32,706 nt of DNA. It comes from UBA935 sp031555615. GTDB lineage: Bacteria > Bacillota > Clostridia > Lachnospirales > Lachnospiraceae. The position numbers were made by a program, and so were the translations under genes. The notes below the pieces were generated by a model. That model was given only the letters and a program-made list of their open reading frames with translations. It did no database searches and was not told where the DNA came from. Every line of letters begins with the position of its first letter. The stretch's first letter is position 1. Below, in pieces: positions 24,233 through 30,206 of this stretch. The stretch covers positions 1 to 32,706 of the forward strand of contig JAVBUF010000078.1 in assembly GCA_031555615.1 (NCBI GenBank), read 5' to 3'.

Positions 24233-24820
24233 CTATTGTGACTCTGATTTATGCTTCTCTTCTATTAGTTCTTGGATTACTATCAAATAGTCTTTATAGT
24301 AATTTATTTTTTCTTTCATCGCTTTTGAAAAAAATACTACAAAACCCAACATAAAAGAGCAAAGTCCGAGAAGTACAAGGAATGCAGTCATTACAATGTT
24401 AAAACTTTCCCTCAAATCATTTAATGAAGAATTGAAATTCTCCATTGTCATTTTATCTTTTTCAATATCGTCTATGTCTTTATTTCTTTCTATATCATAA
24501 TTATGAAAGTCAAAAGACAGTTTATCAATATCTCTAAAAACAGTATAAGCATAAGGGCATACTGCTATTGCCAGAGCAATTACCGTAAGTAATATCGGCA
24601 AACTTAAACTTGTAAAATTATCTAACCTAATCTGTAATGCTCTCTTTTCTCTTCTTATGTATCCTGCCATGTTTTCTAATTGAATCAATGCTGATTTCCC
24701 ATATTTTTTAATGACATGGTTTTTCCATTGAGAGTAACTACGAAAATCTTTATTCTTTCCTACATTATAGTATTTTGCTTTTTCTTCTTTTAATCCGTAA
24801 TAATCTCTGTTTTTGCTCAT
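24233..24820 (-). CDS. Two-helix membrane protein upstream of terS, possible moron (195 aa)
   Basis: The N-terminal half is charged and soluble (residues 1-65). A transmembrane segment lies at about 70-92 and a second at about 142-166. The loop between is Asp/Lys-rich and probably coiled coil. It is more AT-rich than neighbouring head genes and lies between the late regulator and terS, with its own likely promoter (24846-24874) and a good GGGGGA site. Such genes are often morons, for example superinfection exclusion proteins; this is inference. It could also simply be the first gene of the late operon. No family recognised. Confidence 0.78.
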   Translation of the reverse strand: MSKNRDYYGLKEEKAKYYNVGKNKDFRSYSQWKNHVIKKYGKSALIQLENMAGYIRREKRALQIRLDNFTSLSLPILLTVIALAIAVCPYAYTVFRDIDKLSFDFHNYDIERNKDIDDIEKDKMTMENFNSSLNDLRESFNIVMTAFLVLLGLCSFMLGFVVFFSKAMKEKINYYKDYLIVIQELIEEKHKSESQ

Positions 24821-24845
24821 ATAAAATCCCCCGTATTTTTATTCC

Positions 24846-24874
24846 ATTTTATAACATATTCTACCATTAATCAA
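24846..24874 (-). promoter_or_regulatory. Promoter upstream of the membrane protein and terS
   Basis: On the minus strand TTGATT (24874-24869), 17 nt, TAAAAT (24851-24846). It directly follows the terminator at 24876-24909, so transcription would restart here. Start near 24839, giving a 19-nt leader before ATG 24820. Confidence 0.5.
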
Positions 24875-24875
24875 C

Positions 24876-24909
24876 AAAAAGACATCTATTTCTACAACAG
24901 ATGTCTTTT
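24876..24909 (-). terminator. Rho-independent terminator after the late regulator gene
   Basis: AAAAGACATCT (24877-24887) and AGATGTCTTTT (24899-24909) form a perfect 11-bp stem with an 11-nt loop; the minus strand continues into TTTTTG. It closes the early operon. A transcript started at the 9-bp repeats would meet it within about 80 nt. Confidence 0.8.
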
Positions 24910-24977
24910 CAGTATCAAAGATTAATGACAGTTATCAGGAAGCCCACTTATGATTGATACCATATTATCACATCAAA

Positions 24978-25004
24978 AACGGACAATGTGGACAAAACGG
25001 ACAA
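24978..25004 (-). repeat. Three tandem 9-bp repeats after the late regulator gene, putative regulator binding site
   Basis: On the minus strand the units are TTGTCCGTT, TTGTCCACA, TTGTCCGTT, head to tail with no gaps, starting 3 nt after the stop codon of the ArpU-like gene. A GATAATAT element follows about 12 nt downstream (near 24965). In PBSX the late promoter lies just after the regulator gene xpf, so these repeats are a natural candidate for the binding site of this regulator; that is inference. Confidence 0.75.
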
Positions 25005-25007
25005 ACT

Positions 25008-25424
25008 TTATTTTTCTTTCAAATATCTCTCAAATTCCTTCCGAACACTATCAGCTGTACATTTTCTTCCCATTAAAATAGCCACTTCATCCCATGATTT
25101 TTCCTGGAACACTTTGAATCGTATAATTCTTTGCATCCGTACCGGTGCCCGGTTCATTATTTCTTCTGCCTTTATTTTAATTTGCCGTGCATTTTCCCTC
25201 CGCTGCTGTAGAAGTTCTTTTTCCTTTTTTAGTTCACTATCATCAAGACTGATTTCTGCAACCCCTGACAAGTTAAAACTCTGCGGCTGGTATGGGAATT
25301 CTGGATTACTACCACTTACCTTATCATGCACAATCTCGCGCTTACGTAATCTCCGAATATCCTCTTCCGTTTCTTTAATGAGTTCACGGGCATCTGTGTA
25401 GTCCGTTAATATACTTTTATCCAT
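25008..25424 (-). CDS. ArpU/sigma-like late transcription regulator (138 aa)
   Basis: The N-terminal half is a charged helical region (DARELIKETEEDIRRLRKRE). The C-terminal half (PVRMQRIIRFKVFQEKSWDE, VAILMGRKCTADSVRKEFER) is a sigma region 4-like HTH, as in the ArpU/RinA/Xpf-type regulators of Firmicute prophages. It would activate the late (packaging, head, tail, lysis) operon. It lies directly before the late genes and overlaps the ARH gene by 8 nt, with GGAGG before the ATG. Three 9-bp repeats follow its stop. Confidence 0.85.
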   Translation of the reverse strand: MDKSILTDYTDARELIKETEEDIRRLRKREIVHDKVSGSNPEFPYQPQSFNLSGVAEISLDDSELKKEKELLQQRRENARQIKIKAEEIMNRAPVRMQRIIRFKVFQEKSWDEVAILMGRKCTADSVRKEFERYLKEK

Positions 25425-26340
25425 TAATTTCCTCCACCTTGTCGCATAATTCTTTAATCCATTCTCTTTTAGGTATCTGATTAATCCATTCTTGGGGAAT
25501 ACCGTCTATACCGTAATATATTCCCGCTAATCCCCCAACAACTGCCGCCGTGGTATCAGTGTCACTTCCAAGATTAACCGCTGCAAGAACACATTCTTTA
25601 TATGAATCTGTGTTTAGCAAGCACCATAGGGCAGCTTCCAATGTATCAACCACATATCCCGTGCTTTTAATTTCAGCACGATTTTTCCCTTGAATTACTT
25701 GAAGTTCTTCATAATGAATCCATTCTTGATCAATATCAAATAATTCTTCAACCATTTTGATGCCTTTCCTGACAGCATCCTCTTTGCTCAACCCATCGAT
25801 CAGTGATCTTGTAATTCCTGCATAGATATAGCAAGCAATGTAACTCCGTTGGTGTGCGTGTGTAAGCCCGGCTGTGTTCCTAACATCAACCAAAGCATCG
25901 GTAAAATCAGTAAAAGATACATCATACATTGCAACCGGTAGTATTCGCATTAACGCACCGTTTCCGTTGTCGCTTTCGTCTTTTCCACCACAATCCTCCA
26001 TATTCCACCCCTTCAGGTATTTATTAATGGCTAATCGGGTTCCATTCCCTATATCAAAGACCTCATCGTATGGAGAAAACTCCGCATACTGGTACCACTT
26101 ACTGAAATTTTCCATGATATCCAGAGGGCTAATGCTTTTTAATCTCCCTATACTTTCCAGTGTTGCCAGGGTCATAGAACTATCATCAGACCATGTACCA
26201 GGAGGCTGGTTGTATGTACCATACCCGATCATGTCTGTTACCGGATTCTTATCTAAATATTCTCTTGTTTTAAATTCCACCGGAACACCTAAAGCGTCCC
26301 CTACTACTAATCCCATAATTCCATCATATATTTTTCTCAT
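25417..26340 (-). CDS. ADP-ribosylglycohydrolase (DraG/ARH family), 307 aa
   Basis: The full family signature is present: GLVVGDALGVPVEF (10-23), WSDDSSM (50-56) with metal-binding Asp52/Asp53, NGALMR (127-132), HAHQRS (161-166) and the C-terminal GSDTDTTAAVVGGLAG (258-273) with Asp260/Asp262. These enzymes use Mg or Mn ions to remove ADP-ribose from Arg, Ser or other acceptors. AAGGAG precedes the ATG. It is co-transcribed with the late regulator. Its likely partner is the ADP-ribosyltransferase domain of the minor head protein: one adds and the other removes ADP-ribose; this link is inference. Confidence 0.95.
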   Translation of the reverse strand: MRKIYDGIMGLVVGDALGVPVEFKTREYLDKNPVTDMIGYGTYNQPPGTWSDDSSMTLATLESIGRLKSISPLDIMENFSKWYQYAEFSPYDEVFDIGNGTRLAINKYLKGWNMEDCGGKDESDNGNGALMRILPVAMYDVSFTDFTDALVDVRNTAGLTHAHQRSYIACYIYAGITRSLIDGLSKEDAVRKGIKMVEELFDIDQEWIHYEELQVIQGKNRAEIKSTGYVVDTLEAALWCLLNTDSYKECVLAAVNLGSDTDTTAAVVGGLAGIYYGIDGIPQEWINQIPKREWIKELCDKVEEING

Positions 26341-26363
26341 AGTATTTTTCTCCTTTTCTCAAT

Positions 26364-26395
26364 AAAAAACCAACTACCTGATATTGATAGCTGGT
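26364..26395 (-). terminator. Terminator of the one-gene cassette 26420-26683
   Basis: ACCAACTACC (26369-26378) and GATAGCTGGT (26386-26395) make a 10-bp stem with two G-U pairs on the minus-strand RNA, then TTTTTATT. It contains ATTGATAGCTGGT, a variant of the motif also found in two promoters and the terminator at 31465-31504. Confidence 0.65.
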
Positions 26396-26419
26396 AAAAT
26401 AATTTATTTTCTGTTTTCA

Positions 26420-26683
26420 TTAGGGTTTGTTTCTTATTTTTTTCTTTACATCATCTTCGGTAAATCTGTCTGTATCATAAAATGCAAAATAGGGATTCTC
26501 GAATGTATACCATATGTCTAAGCCAGTTTCCCTTGAAAAGATTTCCGTCATGGCAATAGTCTTACTTTTACACGTATTACCATCCAGAACTAAAAAATCT
26601 CCCTCAAAAACAATTCCTTTATTTTGCAGTTCTGAACATATACAGGGTAAATCGTTTGATAAGTGCATTTCTAAAACAGTCAT
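26420..26683 (-). CDS. Small unknown protein in a self-contained cassette (87 aa)
   Basis: A soluble, mixed alpha/beta protein beginning MTVLEMHLSNDLPCICSEL with central VFEGDFLVLDGNTCKSKTI and a basic end KKKIRNKP. No known motif. It has its own sigma-A promoter (26717-26745) and its own terminator (26364-26395), unlike the overlapped early genes next to it. This is the layout of a moron: a gene that can be expressed from a resident prophage. AAAGGGG precedes the ATG. Role unknown; defence, exclusion and anti-defence are all possible. Confidence 0.75.
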   Translation of the reverse strand: MTVLEMHLSNDLPCICSELQNKGIVFEGDFLVLDGNTCKSKTIAMTEIFSRETGLDIWYTFENPYFAFYDTDRFTEDDVKKKIRNKP

Positions 26684-26716
26684 AGGTAAATTCCCCTTTC
26701 TTCTTTAGTTCCCCCC

Positions 26717-26745
26717 ATTATATCCCATATTCTTCCAACTATCAA
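26717..26745 (-). promoter_or_regulatory. Promoter of the 26420-26683 cassette
   Basis: On the minus strand TTGATA (26745-26740), 17 nt, TATAAT (26722-26717): a near-consensus sigma-A promoter. The upstream segment ACCTTGATAACTGAATA matches the segment before the HNH cassette promoter (32248-32276) with few changes. The plain near-consensus boxes suggest expression in the lysogen. Confidence 0.8.
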
Positions 26746-26783
26746 TATTCAGTTATCAAGGTTCGTCGAAATTCGTTAAGATG

Positions 26784-26909
26784 TTACAATTCTTTTATTG
26801 CTCCTAACTTCCTCAGTACCCACACCGATAGCCTAACCGCCTGGTAATACCAGAAAAAGGCTCCGGTTATGATTAAGAAAGTTGTGGTTATATACTCTGC
26901 TTTACTCAT
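26784..26909 (-). CDS. Small membrane protein (41 aa)
   Basis: ATG 26909 follows directly the stop of the LexA-type HTH gene, with AAGGTGG 9 nt upstream. Residues 5-30 (YITTTFLIITGAFFWYYQAV) form one transmembrane helix, and the rest is basic (VLRKLGAIKEL). It is the last gene of the early operon before the promoter of the next cassette. No family recognised. Confidence 0.55.
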   Translation of the reverse strand: MSKAEYITTTFLIITGAFFWYYQAVRLSVWVLRKLGAIKEL

Positions 26910-27170
26910 CTACTCTACCACCTTTACAAACTTATACCCCGGTACCCTTATTGCCCTGGGAAATCCCAAACCAGCGTCACTCTCTATCATCCCATCGGTA
27001 AACATGCGTGTCAGGTGCGATTGAACACTTGATGTACTCTTAAGTCCAACCATATCGCCTATTTCCCGGACTGATGGTGAATATCCGTGTTGGTCGATAT
27101 ATCTAATGATTGCTTGGAGTATCTCTTCTCGAACAAACTCACCGTGTTCTATTGTTGTTATACCTGCCAT
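26910..27170 (-). CDS. LexA-type winged-helix protein without protease domain (86 aa)
   Basis: It contains the LexA DNA-binding domain: REEILQAIIRYIDQHGYSPS, then VREIGDMVGLKSTSSVQSHL and the wing FPRAIRVPG. The Ser/Lys autoprotease domain is absent, and the protein ends right after the winged helix. It may bind LexA-like operators without being cleaved in the SOS response, or regulate phage genes. The start ATG 27170 follows a perfect GGAGGTG; the ORF extends to 27200 but without a site. It overlaps none of its neighbours: the YopX stop is 2 nt away. Confidence 0.88.
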   Translation of the reverse strand: MAGITTIEHGEFVREEILQAIIRYIDQHGYSPSVREIGDMVGLKSTSSVQSHLTRMFTDGMIESDAGLGFPRAIRVPGYKFVKVVE

Positions 27171-27171
27171 A

Positions 27172-27567
27172 TCACACCTCCAATAATTCCGGGCTATCAA
27201 AGATATTACCGATAATTTTTACTTCGCCCCAGAATCCATCATAATCCTGATATCCATCGTCTACATCGTCAATCATCCATTTTATATTTACCCATATTAC
27301 CTTACCAGTCATAAATATATTACTATTACTGACGATATCGTTTTCCCAGATCAACCGCCCATTCTTATCTTTTAATCCGGTACATTGGCAGATGGTGAAA
27401 TTGTATACTTGGTGCTCAAATGGTTCTCTTTGCATACCTTCTGGACTACTATAATACTCCCATCCATTTATGTATGCTGTGTCTAGATCAGGATCAATGC
27501 GAAGACTTCCTTCTACCCATTCCCCTGTATCAATACGCTTTGCTTTAAATAAATGTCTATCGTTCAT
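27172..27567 (-). CDS. YopX family protein (131 aa)
   Basis: The start HLFKAKRIDTGEWVEGSL, the segment ICQCTGLKDKNGRLIWENDI and the end IIGNIFDSPELLEV are the signature of the YopX fold, common in Firmicute prophage early regions and of unknown function. ATG 27567 overlaps the preceding TGA (ATGA), with GAGG 8 nt upstream; a GTG at 27570 would add one residue. Confidence 0.94.
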   Translation of the reverse strand: MNDRHLFKAKRIDTGEWVEGSLRIDPDLDTAYINGWEYYSSPEGMQREPFEHQVYNFTICQCTGLKDKNGRLIWENDIVSNSNIFMTGKVIWVNIKWMIDDVDDGYQDYDGFWGEVKIIGNIFDSPELLEV

Positions 27568-27740
27568 CACTTTTCCTCACTTTCTCTAAAAATTGCTCTT
27601 ACCGCTGCCCTTGCCACATCACACCGAAACTCATATTCCCGCCGGTCACTACACTTTTTACAAGGCTTAGAACAGTAATTCTTTCTACGGCATATATGGC
27701 ATTTACCATATGAAAGCCATTGGTCGGATTCATTTGTCAT
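27567..27740 (-). CDS. Small zinc-finger-like protein (57 aa)
   Basis: A 57-codon ORF linked by ATGA overlaps to both neighbours. The N-terminal half carries Cys14, Cys17, Cys23, Cys27 and Cys30 (GKCHIC, NYC, PCKKC), a likely zinc knuckle. The C-terminal half is basic and helical (DRREYEFRCDVARAAVRAIF). It may bind nucleic acid; no family recognised. Confidence 0.75.
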   Translation of the reverse strand: MTNESDQWLSYGKCHICRRKNYCSKPCKKCSDRREYEFRCDVARAAVRAIFRESEEK

Positions 27741-28120
27741 GTTTCCTCACTTTCTACCGGTATGTACGGTTCTGGCACTATTCTCGGCCTCCATGCTATG
27801 ACAATATTGCTGAAATAATCACGGCTAAGTATATTACAAAAACGGCCACTCTGATAAATTGCTGTTTTTGTCTCTGTTCTCCCCGTACTGTATTTTACAG
27901 TTGTCCATACTGTTTCCTCTTCTTCCGGCAATCTCTCGCTTACCGGTATCCAGCCGTTGTTGTATTCAGCAGAAATATTTTTAATTATCTTCTTAATTCT
28001 TTCAGTCTGCCTAACTGCCGAACCATCCATTAATATTTCTTCTATAAATGCCTCGTCAGGTGTTTCGGCTTTTATTTTTGCAATATCTTCATCCAATGCT
28101 TTTATAATCTTCTCTATCAT
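27737..28120 (-). CDS. DUF551 family protein (127 aa)
   Basis: The C-terminal half contains the DUF551 signature GWIPVSERLPEEEETVW and the end IVIAWRPRIVPEPY. The N-terminal 50 residues are a charged helix (MIEKIIKALDEDIAKIKAET). DUF551 occurs in many phage early operons, function unknown. I choose ATG 28120 (GGGAGGAT 8 nt upstream, ATGA overlap with the previous gene) over the ATG at 28138, which has no site. Confidence 0.9.
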   Translation of the reverse strand: MIEKIIKALDEDIAKIKAETPDEAFIEEILMDGSAVRQTERIKKIIKNISAEYNNGWIPVSERLPEEEETVWTTVKYSTGRTETKTAIYQSGRFCNILSRDYFSNIVIAWRPRIVPEPYIPVESEET

Positions 28121-28275
28121 TCCATATCCTCCCAGCATGCATCAATATGTTCCCATATAAATTCTTTCAGAAATTCTTCGATTTCCTCATCTGTTACATC
28201 ATCTTCAAATTCTTCTGTTGTTCGATGCTCTGCACCCACAAAACCTATCCCGAACTGGAATTTAATTTTTCTCAT
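28117..28275 (-). CDS. Small acidic phage protein (52 aa)
   Basis: A 52-codon ORF beginning MRKIKFQFGIGFVGAEH and followed by an acidic helix (EFEDDVTDEEIEEFLKEF). It is joined to both neighbours by ATGA overlaps, so it is almost surely translated. The pattern, a beta hairpin of GxGxxGA type followed by an acidic DDxTDEEIEE helix, recurs in small proteins of phage early regions (DUF7167-like, from memory). Function unknown. Confidence 0.75.
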   Translation of the reverse strand: MRKIKFQFGIGFVGAEHRTTEEFEDDVTDEEIEEFLKEFIWEHIDACWEDME

Positions 28276-28928
28276 ATACTCTTATCCTCCGGCTTCTCAC
28301 ATCTTTCAAACTCTATTACCCATACCCACGGGTTGGCGTTCCAGCCGGAATGAACTATTGCACTTTTTCCAATAGTTGAACCCCACAGGATTGAATACTT
28401 AAAAATCGGGACATTCGGACAACTGCCAAACTCTTCATCTTCTATATCTTCCGGAAGTATTACGATTCCCTCTCTTAAGCACTGTTCTTCGCTGATATCC
28501 TGTAACCGCTCCACTCGTACATCAGTAACCTTTAACCAGATACGTGCGGCGGGCTTAGGCATATGTATAGATGGTTTCCACTTTCCTTCATACCATTCAG
28601 AAGGTCTTCCTTCTTTGTATTTATCTTCATCCGCTTTGTATGCGAGGAATTTCCCAATATGAAAACCCTCACCCTTTCCTACGGCTTTTTCATAATACTT
28701 CCATGTTTCCCTGACATAAAGGATATCGCCCGGCTGGTATGATGGTTTTATCTCCAAATCCGACAATAATACGTCACATGCACGCATCGGAGTATTTCTA
28801 TCTCCTTTTATTCCGCAGTCAAACCAGTCAGGTTGTAGCTTAACTAACCGCCGAGTAACCGTCTTTCTCCCGTCCAGTATCGCCCGGACCATATCTGTAT
28901 TAAATAATATTGGTAATATTCTACTCAT
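28272..28928 (-). CDS. ASCH/PUA-like domain protein (218 aa)
   Basis: It starts MSRILPILFNTDMVRAILDG followed by RKTVTRR, the classic start of the phage ASCH-like protein, and includes YQPGDILYVRETWKYYE and PAARIWLKVTDVRVERLQDI. ASCH domains resemble PUA domains and are thought to bind RNA or modified nucleotides. The protein is common in Firmicute prophage early regions. The site GAGGGAG precedes ATG 28928, and the start overlaps the previous gene stop by 4 nt. Confidence 0.92.
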   Translation of the reverse strand: MSRILPILFNTDMVRAILDGRKTVTRRLVKLQPDWFDCGIKGDRNTPMRACDVLLSDLEIKPSYQPGDILYVRETWKYYEKAVGKGEGFHIGKFLAYKADEDKYKEGRPSEWYEGKWKPSIHMPKPAARIWLKVTDVRVERLQDISEEQCLREGIVILPEDIEDEEFGSCPNVPIFKYSILWGSTIGKSAIVHSGWNANPWVWVIEFERCEKPEDKSI

Positions 28929-29500
28929 TCTTTCTCTCCCTCCGCATCCTGCACAAACGGCTCCGCTTCAAAGTGACTTTCACAACCGTTAATTGCACCT
29001 TCGCAGTCCTCACAGCACTCTGATTTATAAATACATGTCTGGCATACGCAGTTATCACAGTCTTTCACTACCGACTCAGCTTTTGCCCAATCCAGTGCCT
29101 GTCCGCATTTACCGCAATACTTACTATTCCACAAACTGCTTTCATATTCTTTACAAACTGGGCAACATCCGAATAGCGCATTTTCTCCGTATTTTTTTAT
29201 ATCTTCTTCGCAATCAGGTTTTTCAGTTTCCGGCACCGGTTTAGGAATCTGTTTTTCCCTCGCCTCCAACACACTGGCAAGGGTAAATCCCTGTGATATC
29301 ATTTCGTCCTCAAAGATTTTATAGTTTTTTATTACCTCCGTGGTAAAACCGGATTGGCCTAGGAGGTTTACTAATTCAAGGGCTGGTATTGCCATGTCCT
29401 TGGCGTTCTTCCGGTCGCACTCCTTGCAATTCCCTTGAGTACAGGAACCGCATAGGGTAAGACCTTTCATTGTCTCTATTGCTCTTTCTATATCATTCAT
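28925..29500 (-). CDS. Cys-rich zinc-ribbon protein (191 aa)
   Basis: The protein has about 20 Cys in three groups: CGSCTQGNCKEC near residue 17, CCPVC...YCGKCG (about 112-138, a zinc ribbon) and a C-terminal run CDNCVCQTCIYKSECCEDC (about 148-170). A helical middle (residues 35-90) links them. Probably a metal-binding nucleic-acid or protein adaptor. Similar Cys-rich proteins occur in clostridial prophage early operons; no function is known to me. GGAGG precedes the ATG. Confidence 0.8.
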   Translation of the reverse strand: MNDIERAIETMKGLTLCGSCTQGNCKECDRKNAKDMAIPALELVNLLGQSGFTTEVIKNYKIFEDEMISQGFTLASVLEAREKQIPKPVPETEKPDCEEDIKKYGENALFGCCPVCKEYESSLWNSKYCGKCGQALDWAKAESVVKDCDNCVCQTCIYKSECCEDCEGAINGCESHFEAEPFVQDAEGEKE

Positions 29501-29955
29501 ACAACTTTCCTCCGTTCATCGTTTCTATGTATTTCCTTATGGCAGCCATCACAAACCGTTGTCAGATTGTCCGGGCAATCCGTCCCTCCATCAACGACAC
29601 GTATCTTATGATGAATATGCAGATGTCCGTCCGTGGTCGGCAGCGGAATGCCATTTTCATTGATTTCTGCATGAAACTCACCACATTCCTGACAGGTGTA
29701 GTTATCTCTCCGCATGATATGGTTCCTATATCCACCGGCACTACCTTGATTGGCATAAAATATTGGGCTTGTGGATATGTTGAATTTCTGCGTACATTCC
29801 TCACAGCAACACGATTTTCTGCGCTTATTTGTTATGGGACTGCCGCACCATTCGCAGGAACCTTCTGGGACGTACCGGGGACGGATGAATGTAGTTTTTT
29901 CAACTCCGTACAGCTGTTGTGCCGTACTAAGCGGTATTAATGGTTTTCTATCCAC
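29497..29955 (-). CDS. HNH endonuclease with an extra zinc finger (152 aa)
   Basis: The HNH fold is complete: C88-x2-C91, HLHIHH (111-116), Asn130, CDGCHKEIH (135-143). Before it an additional Cys group (C34-x2-C37 and CCCEEC around 49-54) could form a zinc finger. The start is GTG 29955 with GGAGG 7 nt upstream. In HK97-type phages an HNH sits next to terS and helps packaging; this one is in the early region instead, so recombination or DNA degradation is more likely. It overlaps the next gene by 4 nt. Confidence 0.9.
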   Translation of the reverse strand: MDRKPLIPLSTAQQLYGVEKTTFIRPRYVPEGSCEWCGSPITNKRRKSCCCEECTQKFNISTSPIFYANQGSAGGYRNHIMRRDNYTCQECGEFHAEINENGIPLPTTDGHLHIHHKIRVVDGGTDCPDNLTTVCDGCHKEIHRNDERRKVV

Positions 29956-29958
29956 TTC

Positions 29959-30180
29959 TTATCCTCCAAACAAACTTATTTGCCCATCACACTGCGTTTT
30001 CTTCGGCTCCCTCGGCGTATACTCATGGTCACCGCCAAATGCATCTATGGGGTTAAATGCGAAGCTGTGGCACCGGTTTGGGGACTTGGCGGTTGCTTCG
30101 CTCATGGTTTCGTTCCGCTCTGTACAATATTGATGGTCCCCGACTACCATGTGACAGCAATATCTACAATACTGGGTCAT
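29959..30180 (-). CDS. Small Cys protein with a sliding-clamp-like C-terminal motif (73 aa)
   Basis: The N-terminus MTQYCRYCCHMVVGDHQYC carries four Cys and two His, a likely zinc site. The C-terminus ends DGQISLFGG; QISLF resembles the bacterial beta-clamp-binding motif QL[S/D]LF. I choose ATG 30180 with AAAGGAG 5 nt upstream; the ORF opens at 30219 inside the methyltransferase end. Similar short proteins occur in clostridial prophages next to methyltransferases. Confidence 0.8.
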   Translation of the reverse strand: MTQYCRYCCHMVVGDHQYCTERNETMSEATAKSPNRCHSFAFNPIDAFGGDHEYTPREPKKTQCDGQISLFGG

Positions 30181-30206
30181 ATTTACTCCTTTAAACTTTG
30201 GTTTAG

